Shown here in pieces: positions 14,001 through 64,000 of a stretch of DNA of 64,000 bases; the first letter of the stretch is position 1, and every line of letters starts with the position of its first letter. The DNA comes from Ascaris suum (taxonomy: Eukaryota; Nematoda; Chromadorea; Rhabditida; Ascarididae): contig CM024182.1 in the NCBI GenBank assembly GCA_013433145.1, forward strand, positions 186,001 through 250,000, in the 5' to 3' direction. The notes under the pieces are model-generated. The model ran no database searches and was not told the DNA's origin. It saw nothing but the letters and a program-made list of their open reading frames with translations. The translations under genes and the position numbers were made by a program.

Positions 14001-17000
14001 TCAATTGGCTTTAGGTGTTTGCTAGGTTGTCGAATAAAAAAACAGTTTTTGCCTATGTTTTTGATCGGGCATAGTCTTAACTGAAAAAGGGCTCCAAAAT
14101 ACAAGCATGTCCTTCATGAGGTGCGTGTTCCCGAAATCTGTTGCTTGAACTTTTCATTCCGCTTTCAAGTCATGTCTGCACCACGAAGTGAGCGTCTTTT
14201 TGCTGCAAACATTTTTTATGTGTTCTTTCTAGGGTTTCTGAAGTCGAGATCGATTTCGATGGCGGTCGAACTTCTGTTGGACTTTTTAGCGCTTTTGTGT
14301 TTTTTATGTTCTGTGATATTGTTGAGGCTCGTTCCGAGGTTTAATTCACTGTTACGGGGGAAGTCGATGAAACTCATAGGTAAATTCTGGACGGTTCTTA
14401 AGGTTTTAGTCGTTTCGAAGAGATGATATTTATGGCGTTCTCACTGGAGGCTTTGAGGTGTCCACTGGATAGCGCGTAAAAATTCAAAGAGCTGGTCTAT
14501 TTGCAAAATGTGTTCACTGAATTTCTTAAACTTTTTCATAGTGCGTTTTCGATCTCTAGCGTCGTTTCTGGAGGAGGAGTGAGTGTGTAATATTTTTAAA
14601 TGTCTCTATTCAGTTTTGTTATAATACTGTTGTTGCTTTGGGAACTGCTTGCGTCCATGTTTGATTGTTGCGTGCGGATTGCGTTCGATGTAGCGACGCC
14701 GTAAAAGGTGAGTGGCTGCTGAGGTTGGATCACATTTTATACCTTCCCAAGGGGGTCTACTCTAGCTGTGCTCGTCACCAACCAGGCAGGACACATTGCT
14801 TGGGCGCAGTCGTCTCCTAGACGCTCTTCTTGGCTCTTTTGTCCACTTCATCACCCCCTCCCCCCTTCAGACGCTCACCTCTCTTGTGTTCATGTCGTTT
14901 AGCCAATATTGTCGGCTCATTTTGTTAACATCAACATACTAGTGATCAGCTCAAAGCATTCAATCAGTTCGTTGATTTATCCACTTTCACGTCAATCTTT
15001 ATGCATCATTGCTGCATGAAACTTGTCAATGTTTTGCTCACCCGTTTCTTTTTCGGCTAAACTTAAAATATTTTTTTGTATTCTTTTCTTCTTTATGCGA
15101 TAGACCTACTTACGTAACACTAAATTGTTCAGAAATATTAATAAATTTCACGTCGGTTCTAACTTAGTGATGGACAGTTTCCATTCTAGAAAAGGTCTCT
15201 TGCTTCTCAGGAGAGAATTTCAACAATTTTGCGAGCTCACGACATCATAAACAATGAGATTTGAATATTTTTATAATAGGATGGAATTTTGCGATAGTAA
15301 ACGTTGTTTAGAGTTGAGTGCTGAATACAGCGTGAGCGACGAGCAATTTTTACATAAAACTTGATGCAAGAAAGAGTACTTCTTTACCTCGATCAGACTA
15401 TCTCAACATGTACCTTCAGTCATTTAACATTGGGAACATGCTGAAATAAGCTGCGCTTAGAAAGAAAATGTAAATCCATTGGATGCCCAAAGGAGGATTG
15501 TACGAAGTACTCGCGAAGCAGTGGGTAAAATTTTTTTTTTTGCAGCAGTTTTTTCCAAGCTGTCGTTGTGGTCATTCGGCGACGTCAACATGCGTATTGC
15601 AGAAGCAGTTTTTGAGGTTGCGAGACAGCGTTTAAAATTTTTTTCGCATCATTGAGCATCCAGAAATTTAAGGGCGCGTTTCATTAGCTTTGACGCACTC
15701 AGAACTCAGTTTTCGCATGTCCCCATCATGCGATAGGGAAGGCACTTGACAGGTAGTCGTTGCGGCATTACTTCCTCAATCAAAAATGCAGCTCCTTGAG
15801 AAGAAATCAAATCCTAACGTATGGCTGGACTGCTCTTGCAGTGGGAACGATTGCTTTCATGTCTCTTGTTGAGATAGGCACAAAGTTCCAGCATAAGTTG
15901 AAAACGGACATTCAGATACTTTGAGGGGCCAGTTCTTCATGTGTAGATCGTGCTTCATGGTTTTTGGAGTGAGCGACAAAGGCATGCATGTTTAAGGTGG
16001 TTCTTGAAATTAAATACTTCTATTACTGGATGTCTGGTTTATGTCTTTGAATGTAGTTGCTTAAGAAGCACCACTGCGTTACGCTTAAACATTTTGGTGC
16101 TTCAGTGATCCCAGAAGAGTTTTCTGCATTTTTGAAGTTTCATGGGAAGGCGCCGTGCCGTGAAGACCATGTCTTCGTGAATGCTGTGAGTGAAATGGCG
16201 GCATAGGCAAGTCGGAAAGAACGACCACTCAAAACCCAGCAATTACAGTATACTGAAGATGCTTGTCTTGGTCGAACAGAGCGCTTCTGTTCCTCTGCCA
16301 ATTTTGTTGTCGTTGTATCGGTTTGAGCATTATGGGAATTCAGAATATTTACTGCTGAAGCCCTCACTAGCAGTTTTGACCTACTGCGTTAAAGGTGCTG
16401 AAATAGCTGCATAGACGCTCCAATGTTGGAATATACTTGCGGCCGTAGTCGAAAGACTACAGTGTTCTGCAGTTAGTTACCTTCAAACGCTAAAATAGTT
16501 ATTCATTGCTAATTAGTTAATTTCATTTTCGTTGGTAAATTCGTGGCATTCTGAATACTGTTTTCCGTAACAAACAAGTGGGCGAGTAATTTTTCCCGTC
16601 AGTTTTATTTAGATTTAGCATCTCGAAAGAAAACGACTTTTCTCGAATTCTGGGTTGGGTTCATTGCAAAGTTCTAGCCGAAATCATAGCGTCAATTTAT
16701 TTGTTACCCTTCGCCCATTTTCTTTTAATGTGCTCGCTTCTCAACGTTACAATGACATTCCTTTTCTTAAAACAACGGTTCGCGTCAGTTTGAGTATGCT
16801 TTTCGTCGATGAATAAGGTTTTGGCACGAATTAAAAGCATTGGATACTCTCCCAAATGTTGGCATGTTGCCCAAAAATGTTGCTTCTGATGAGCGGAACT
16901 GCTGCTTTGCGATTGAAAAAATCCTTTCGCAATGTTAAATTGGGTTTCGGAAGATATCTGAAAGAAAGCTATTTTGCTTCTTAGGTTGTGTTTCGTTGTT

Positions 17001-17413
17001 TGGCCGAGGCGCCGTCCGCCGCTGTAATGCACAGCGGATTATCATTGACGTTCTGATGGATCGTTATCGTTTGTTGCAGCCACATTTGGTCAGCTTGAGA
17101 CCTGAAGGTACTAACTTGAATGCTTCGCAATTGTAATGTGCTCATCACTTTCTTTTATACAGTCTGATTTCTTTGATTTCTGCGTTACTAACCTCAGAAA
17201 GTTATTTTGATTATGGAGCTTCATGGGGAAGCTTCATGTCTTTGGCATCACCCATTCAGTGATTTTCCTAACGATTCAGTGATTTCCCATCACCCTTTTT
17301 CTTGCATTAAATGTCAGGCTTTTTTCTGATTTAACGCACAACGCAGTTTGCCAATTCAATCGCTGCTGCACTTCTTCGCGGTTAAACTGATTTCCTATTA
17401 AGGGAGGGGCTTA
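11087..17413. other. No gene recognised
   Basis: About 6.3 kb without a recognisable exon chain. T-rich and G-rich runs occur (for example near 13045-13085 and 13960-13990). Short open frames here have no family resemblance. Confidence 0.4.
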
Positions 17414-17947
17414 CCTAGTCACTTTTGCTCAACGTCGCTATTCGTGTCTTCTCTCTATTCGCTTCGGAATGTCTTTTTTTCGCCGTTTGTGGGGCAGCAA
17501 GTGTGGGACGTGAATACAGTGTCGGTGGCACTGTGGCCGTTAACTTCAACGGCTTGGAGTGGCTTGGCGATGCGTTTTCCACGACGAGCGCGTCAACGCG
17601 TCGGTGCAGCTCGTGCGCGTCAGCAACAACGTTCACGCAAAATGCAGGTGCAGAGTATCACCCTCAAAGAGGCCACCAGTACAGGCACGCTTCATCCCAT
17701 GTATGTTTATAATTTGTATGCAATGGCTTTGACACTGAATTTGCAGCAGCAGTGCAGAAATATGTGCTCCGATTCTGTCGAATGGCATTGCGATGTCTAA
17801 TTTATCGGTGTATTGAAATTGCCGTTCGATTTTTAAGACTTTCAGCTGCCTACATTCGATGACAGGTATTCGGATTCCGTATTCCAAAGTTGCTGGCAAA
17901 ACAGCTATTAGAACGCTAAAGTCAGCTGGCTGAACTTCCAACATCAT
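17414..17947. other. Possible coding patch, unidentified
   Basis: GC content rises around 17480-17700. Long frames are open on both strands: plus 17425-17712 and 17444-17800, minus 17415-17636 and 17633-17947. None matches a family I know, and I cannot decide which strand, if any, is coding. The 104-codon minus frame has the more protein-like composition. Confidence 0.2.
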
Positions 17948-20900
17948 TTTACTTTCCTCACATTTATTCTTCGAAGTAAATCTCCCGTGCAGTCGATATA
18001 ATTAATATATGGCACTTATTAGCTCAGTGCAAGTCATGTATTTAGTAAACATAATGTACCCATTGTTTACTTCCAAATGTGCATTGTTGTTAACGTGAGG
18101 TAGTGACCTATAGAGGACGAAGCATATATGAAAAGAGATCTCTTTGGGAACTCGCTCACAAAGTTGAGGGAAACTGAACTGACAGAAACGTCTCAAGAGG
18201 GTTTGTAGTGATTCTCAGCTTTCCTCATTTGATTTATTATATCCGGGATGCCTCCTTATTCCGCTTAGACATCTGTTTCATATTTGGCAGTGCTGTTGAG
18301 CTGTAAACACTTGTTGAAAATTTTGAGCGGTTTTACGATATATGCAACATCCTAGTTTTATAAGAATTTTTACTTGCTGCATCCCATGCGTCGTCTTTTT
18401 TATCAGAGCTGACGAGACCTAACGTTTAGCTAATATAATAGGTGATGTTTTTAGTGAATGTTTTTAGCGAATTTCTTTTCAGACGGCAACATCGTTAGTG
18501 CTTGAATGTAAGAATGGGAATCACCTTTGTTGGATTCATTTAATTTGATGCTCTCAATAGATCTTCGTAATTATCGTCACTCAATATTCAGATAGCCTCC
18601 TTGACTGAAGTAAGTTTCCAATTTCTTTTTGCAATAATCTTACCAGCAACAGTCGACAGTGCTGAGTTTTTAATTCTCCTCAAACACCTTCCCAATATTA
18701 AAGAAAGTTGCTTCGATTTCCAAGTGGTCTGGGCCTGTAATATTAATGCTGCGAATTCACATAAGCCATCATTTTATCCCAATGGAATACGCTTTCTATA
18801 AAACCTCTGTTTCCAAATTGGTCTTTTGTGGATGCTCACCGAAAAACTTATAAACACTTATCAAAGCAGAATTTCCACGGCTCATTTTTGCTTCAAATAT
18901 CCGTTACCTCAGTGATTACCACCAGGTTTGCTGAGTTCAGTTACAAGCCTGATTAATGAGCTTCTAATAGGCTCTTCATTATGCAAACATGTTGTTGCTG
19001 TGTGCTTTGTGCGAAGAGAATCCGGTTGCCTGAGAAGAACGTGTGACTTGTATTGCTCATGTACACGTACGCTTCACTTCAACCACTGATCACTTACTGA
19101 CACTTATATGGGAGAGCCGCCGAAAACAAAAGCGCCTGCAGTTGACTTTCAATTATTTTTTCTCTTACTGCCATACAATTATCGCAACGCGCTTTTCATT
19201 CTATTTATTTGTCATCTATTCTTCTCATATCCACAAATCTTTGTCAAATCTTCGATGTCAAATCGATAAATGTCTCTTGCGACGAGCGAACGAAATGCGA
19301 ATTGTTTCTGGTGCAGTGCATTGACTTTCTTCGCTATAACTTTGATGAATTTCGATCATTTTCTTTTTTTTTGGCACTGTTTTACTTCATTTCCACACAG
19401 TCGTTTCATGAGACTTTTCTAAGAAGAGTATTTTCTCCAAAAAGTCGCTTAGGACGCCTAGGATGAAGATTAAGAAGAAGGAAACTGCCAATGAATCGAT
19501 AAGGCGTCGAGTGCAAGATTTCATAAAAGACCGCTCGAAAGCGACAGGTGATAAAACTGACGACATGCACGTTTTCGATAATGTCACAATTCACGGGTTC
19601 ATGGATCAGAAATCGTATAACCGCATATAGCAGCTATCTATCTAGGATGATTCGTTGCGTGAACTTCGAACGGTGAATTAAGATGTTGAAGGCGCTGAAC
19701 CCGCCTCAAGTATACACAAGCGCCTAAAATTATGCCACTAGCGATGTAATCAGGGAATAAGCGAGTAGCGGCAGTAAAACAGATATGTGGAAAAAGAGAT
19801 AGAGCAAAAAAATGCATACCGACCTAATAGTTGTAACAAAATAATAAAGCGAACAGAATATCACGTTGCAGTTGTATATGCGAAGAGCCGCTTGGTAGTG
19901 AAAAAATCTGCCCTGTCGCGTTTGCGTGCGTTTTTGTTGTGAAAGTCTACATAGTGAGCGGTGGTCGTGCGTCCACGTTGCTGCGTTCACCATAAACGCT
20001 GCTACGCATTTAATAGCCCATTGAGTTTTCTTGGTCGCATATCACTCTGGCGACATTTCCATATTACGTACGCTTCATTTTTAGGAGCTTGTTAACAAAT
20101 CTTTTTTTGCAAAGGCTTGGAGGTGGGAAAGGCGCTTATCTTCAAGTAATATGTTTAGTTTCTGCTTTTCTTTCGATTTCGATTTTGAAGTGCCTCACAT
20201 GCTTTCAAGAAGAGCTCACTTTGCCATGCTTTTTATTGAGGAAATATCAAAAGCCGTTGAATCAGAGTCGTGCGTTTTCTTCCCGGTCAGTTCATCTCGT
20301 GACGTTCGTGTTTATTTGTGAATTTCGCCTCTGTTCTCTTCATTTATTTTCCATTTATTCTATTTCTCAATGTTCAAGTTCAAATGTTTTATACACTGAA
20401 TTCTGCCTTTTATGTGCAATATGCTGGACGGTTCCCTAGTGAGCCATACAAGCCACTTCAATTGTCCCCATTTGTTGTCGCTAGCAAAAGACGGATTCGA
20501 GCAACATCCTTCCGAAGGTAATGTGCTGACCATTTCGCATGTATGAAGTATCTTTTAATACAGTGTGCTTTCAGTGGAGAATTACGATACATGGAAACCG
20601 TTTTGTTTGCCGTGGTGTTCGATGTGTTCCATTAGTAGACGTTTTAATATGGATAGTTTGTGGAAGCGTTGATGAGGAAATACGGCCTTTTTTGTTGTTC
20701 GAATGATATGCTGCTCGTGCAATCGAATCACACCCAATGTTGAAGCCGTTTAAGCAGGGCTGTCAACACACGTCTCGTGTCGTTTTCGCGGGGATCTGTG
20801 AACAAAGTTGCTTGGGCTTCGGGATCCGATGTCAATCGAGATGTGCGTTCCAATTGCCGCTATTCGGTCTCGACACTAGCAATCCAGGCTTCCGCTCATT

Positions 20901-22993
20901 CCTCCCACACACGACCGTGTTCATTTAGCGTATCAAACTGCAGGTAGAAGTGCCTGGATAACATTGTTTTGTGCAGCCAAGACGTTCAACAGCAAGAAAC
21001 CACAAGCGTCTGTTTTCGATGCTGCACGTGTTTATTATAACCTACCGTGACTGTTTCGCTAATGCTTATGCGAGTCGACGATCGAAATCCCTTTCTGAAA
21101 GCTTTCACAATTAACAAGAGGTTGCCCTCCTTTTTAACTGTCTGGTGGTCAAAATCGCAGGAAGATGTCTGGAGCTGGAATTAGGCTGTAAACGGTGAGC
21201 CGTTTTTAAAGAATTTCTTAGCGATGTCCGTCGCAAATTTTTTGAAATTGCATGAAGTCATGTGTACATAAAACGCTTTTAACGGCGCTCCAGACTGTGT
21301 GAGTCACCATTTTTGCGAAGTGCTGCAATTTGTTTCTTCAAAGAACTAACAATTTGTTTTCAGTGAACAGGTTTATAGGTCGGTACGCTGAAGAGAAAAG
21401 TGATACAACAATTGTAATGCGATTCATTTTGACCCTATTAAGCTAGCACTAATTCATCGTTCATCCTTTCTTGTGCACAAATTTGAATAGAAATGGAGAC
21501 CTGTTATGTGATCAAAAATATTTTTGACTGAAAGATCATTTCGAATTTTTTTCTTTTGAAGTGTCTATTTACTCATACTATTCGCTAGACCTGTCTTCAT
21601 TTTTTTCACTGCTAATCCGTTATGCTGTGTCAGCTAAGCTAAGATAGGACGATCAAAACCCTCGTAAGTCTTTTTGAGAAACTCTACTGTAGAATTCCAT
21701 TAGAAATCATGAACTGCTTTGCAAAATTCGGGAGCGCAGGCTTTCACAAAAATGGTTTGTTGTGCTCATTCTTGGAGCGATTTTTTCACGCAGTTCAAAC
21801 GCAACCTTTGCTGCCTCTTAGGGTGAATAGCTGTTTGACTACTTGGAAAATCCATGCAACAGAAAAGAAATCATCGTTTGAAAGCACTTTTCCTCTCAAC
21901 GGTTTCTAAGAATGTAAAATAAGTCTCTACCGATGTTGAGCAAGCCGTATATTTATCTCAACACAGTTTGTCAGGTCCCGAAGTTGTTCTTATCTTGGGC
22001 GTGTTTTCAGTCTCGTTGTCTTGCCCTCACCTTTTCGCATTCCTATGACAAGATCACCAATCGGAGCTTTTAAAATGAAACAACGAAAGCAAGCATGTTG
22101 ACGTGTCTCAATCAATCTTCTTCTTTCACTTCGATAAAATCATTTTTTACCTTATATGATATGACTCACACTCACATCGCAGAGTAATTTACGATGAGGT
22201 TGCTTTCATTTCACATCTCTGAGGAGCATTTACTTTTCCCATATCTGGCTTGCTGCTTCCATTTTAGCTCCCTTCTGCAGCTAATGGTTCTACCAGCACC
22301 CATTTATATCCCCCCTATGAGGTTTCGTTGCACTTATGTGGAACAAGTATTTCTCTTCTCAGCTTCAAAGAGCTTCTCGATTTGGAGATTTCAAAATACT
22401 GAGGTGATGAAGGTGTAGCTCACGAGATCTCATGATGTAGATGTGAGTCATGAGGTCGAAGTAAAAAGAAAAACGGCTATGCCTCTCCTGAGCTGCTTTG
22501 GCTGATCTGCATTTGTTACCGTTCCTTTTTTTTTCAGCAGATTGACTGAAACCCATTCATTCATCTGGTTGAAATTTCAGGAACACAACTAGTCTTCTAC
22601 TACTATTGAGCAAGTGTGTCCATCATTATTAGCCTATATCACATGGTTCTGAGATTGGATTGAGTCTTTCTTTCCGGGTCGTAACAATATGCGCACTCCA
22701 TTGATTTCTTCGACGTTATGAGAATAATGAAAACGATTGAAACTCTGTGGCATATGCTTGAATTTATTCGTTCCTTACTGCATCATTGCGTTTATCCATT
22801 CTGCTTGCGTTAGCACTCTAGGTTCCTTACCTTTAACCTTCAGAATTGCTTACGGTGATTTCTACAAACTCCATCGTTCCTTCACGTACCTATTTTTACA
22901 AAATTTCTCTACATCCTTCATTTTTTTTGCTGTTCTCGGCTAATGCGACTTCGAGAAATAATCGCATAAGAAAATGAAAACTGTTTTTTTTTT
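17948..22993. other. No gene recognised
   Basis: About 5 kb of AT-rich sequence with isolated frames of 60-116 codons, none with recognisable motifs or a consistent splice chain. I looked here for the N-terminal WD and BIR exons expected upstream of the BIRC6-like gene and did not find them. Confidence 0.4.
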
Positions 22994-23010
22994 GGGGGGG
23001 GGGGGGGGGG
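22984..23010. repeat. T10/G17 homopolymer junction
   Basis: A run of T is followed directly by about 17 G. Similar long G runs occur at 32711-32727, 34335-34350 and 38914-38931. Confidence 0.95.
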
Positions 23011-23096
23011 ATCTTTAGCTTGAACAGTCTGTAATGGCGCACTCCAGAACGAGCAAACCAGGACAGGAAGGATTTCCTTTACTTCTCATGGTGCAG

Positions 23097-62534
<39,438 letters not shown>

Positions 62535-62975
62535 GTAAGTGAAACTCACGCATTGGCATTGCCTTTAAACGATGCGGGGATTGTTGAGTACGATTGTCTG
62601 CATACACGCACACGTCGCATTCCTTCCGTTCATCTAGGACAAATTTGCTCGTTTATGTCTCACGCTTCAAATTCTTCCTCTAATCTGCACTCTAATCAGC
62701 TCCACCTCCTCAGGGTACAAAAAGTGGATTATGTCTCTGTCTTATGAACCTAGATTTTTAGAACACAGTGATTTGAATGAACAAACAACACGTTAATTCA
62801 GAGAAGCTACAGAGATGGTCTCCAGATGCAGCTACGCGTACCCTTGCAACATTGCCCTCCAGGAGAGTGTTACCAGCTCTTCACGGAGACCATATCTTGT
62901 TAGCCGCTGCATAGACTTTTTTTAGTGCATCTAGAAGCCTCTCCCTTCGCAACGTATCATGTCATTCGGCCCTCC
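62535..62975. other. Non-coding between last exon and satellite
   Basis: No frame here matches the UBC domain (no Cys active-site motif, no HPN-like motif). A short frame at 62496-62747 only extends the last exon past its donor. Confidence 0.5.
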
Positions 62976-64000
62976 AAGTCGAAGTTTAGGCATAAGCGTA
63001 AGGCCAAGAATAAGGCCAAGTTTAAGATTAGGCCTAAGCGCAAGGCCAAGTTTAAGGTTAAGCCTAAGCGTAAGGCCAAGAATAAGGCCAAGTTTAAGGT
63101 TAAGCCTAAGCGTAGGGCCAAGAATAAGGCCAAGTTTAAGGTTAAGCCTAAGCGCAAGGCCAAGTTTAAGGTTAAGCCTAAGCGTAAGGCCAAGAATAAG
63201 GCCAAGTTTAAGGTTAAGCCTAAGCGTAAGGCCAAGAATAAGGCCAAGTTTAATAAGGCTTAATCTTAAACTTGGCCTTATTCTTGGCCTTACGCTTAGG
63301 CTTAATCTTAAAGCCTAAGCGCAAGGCCAAGTTTAAGGTTAAGCCTAAGCGTAAGGCCAAGAATAAGGCCAAGTTTAAGGTTAAGCCTAAGCGTAAGGCC
63401 AAGAATAAGGCCAAGTTTAAGGTTAAGCCTAAGCGTAAGGCCAAGAATAAGGCCAAGTTTAAGATTAAGCCTAAGCGTAAGGCCAAGTTTAATTAAGCCT
63501 AAGCGTAAGGCCAAGAATAAGATTAAGCCTAAGCGTAAGGCCAAGAATAAGGCCAAGTTTAAGATTAAGCCTAAGCGTAAGGCCAAGTTTAAGGTTAAGC
63601 CTAAGCGTAAGGCCAAGAATAAGGCCAAGTTTAAGGTTAAGCCTAAGCGTAAGGCCAAGAATAAGGCCAAGTTTAAGGCTTAATTTAAGCCTTAAGCGGC
63701 TTAAGCCTAAGCGCAAGGCCAAGTTTAAGGTTAAGCCTAAGCGTAAGGCCAAGAATAAGGCCAAGTTTAAGGTTAAGCCTAAGGTAAGGCCAAGAATAAG
63801 GCCAAGTTTAAGGTTAAGCCTAAGCGTAAGGCCAAGAATAAAGTTTAAGATTAAGCCTAAGCGTAAGGCCAAGAATAAGGCCAAGTTTAAGGTTAAGCCT
63901 AAGCGTAAGGCCAAGAATAAGGCCAAGTTTAAGATTAAGCCTAAAGGCCAAGTTTAAGATTAAGCCTAAGCGTAAGGCCAAGAATAAGGTTAAGCCTAAG
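62976..64000. repeat. 42-bp satellite made of seven telomere-like hexamers
   Basis: The + strand reads as AAGNNN hexamers throughout. The 42-bp unit is AAGCCT AAGCGT AAGGCC then AAGAAT AAGGCC AAGTTT AAGGTT. (AAGCCT)n is the complement of the nematode telomere repeat TTAGGC; the other six are variants. Some units lack the AAGAAT-AAGGCC pair (30 bp), and AAGATT replaces AAGGTT in places. The array is open at the right edge. Lys-X open frames over it are artefacts. Confidence 0.97.
63255..63312 (-). repeat. Inverted unit inside the satellite
   Basis: About one 42-bp unit is in the opposite orientation (GGCTTAATCTTAAACTTGGC and on to CGCTTAGGCTTAATCTT), with direct units on both sides. Both junctions create inverted repeats. 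A second, small palindrome (AAGGCTTAA-T-TTAAGCCTT) lies near 63676-63694. Confidence 0.93.

Noticed and set aside
17425..17947. Gene call on either strand at 17.4-17.9 kb
   Set aside because: Competing open frames on both strands without splice support or homology; kept only as an unidentified patch.
62925..63926. Several open frames of 75-145 codons on both strands at the right edge (Lys-X repeats or Leu-rich repeats)
   Set aside because: They are translations of the AAGNNN satellite. All frames stay open because the unit lacks stops, not because it codes for protein.
62976..64000. Right edge as an active chromosome end
   Set aside because: The repeats are degenerate variants in a 42-bp higher-order unit, and the strand orientation is opposite to that expected for a telomere lying to the right.

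Overview
The window looks like nuclear DNA of a nematode. Three things point that way: intron ends are mostly the short TTTCAG type (with some TAG), coding exons are small and widely spaced, and the right edge is a satellite built entirely from variants of the nematode telomere hexamer TTAGGC. The species cannot be named from the sequence. Every protein identification below is from memory of protein families; no database search was run.

Layout. 1-4.3 kb: a decayed or badly read gene for a myosin-rod/paramyosin-like coiled coil (+ strand), preceded by a long (AT)n tract. 4.3-7.7 kb: non-coding, dominated by TTTATA-type hexanucleotide repeats. 7.7-23 kb: about 15 kb in which I recognise no gene; it holds a few short direct repeats and small GC-richer patches. 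23-62.5 kb: many small + strand exons of one giant gene, identified as the nematode counterpart of BIRC6 (BRUCE/Apollon), the very large E2/E3 ubiquitin-ligase inhibitor of apoptosis. About 62.98 kb to the right edge: a 42-bp satellite.

The BIRC6 call rests on colinear matches from the post-BIR WD-like region (27.9-32.3 kb) to the segment just before the C-terminal ubiquitin-conjugating (UBC) domain (62.5 kb). Strong anchors are GLLEVEPL.FTC (45.9 kb), RSIAHK (40.9 kb), ENATV (54.0 kb), a GG.A..A..L motif (56.4 kb), and K.TGFG.G....W.V (59.6 kb). Splice phases agree across most neighbouring exons. The N-terminal WD/BIR exons and the UBC exons were not found in the window.

The same locus carries several breaks: an in-frame TAA at 40520, a one-base loss near 51545, an in-frame TAG at 58055 where the family has Tyr, and a frame break in the exon at 58592-58737. 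The sequence therefore looks either like a BIRC6 gene being lost or like an imperfect assembly. The telomere-like satellite begins about 440 bp after the last recognised exon, exactly where the UBC exons would be expected.
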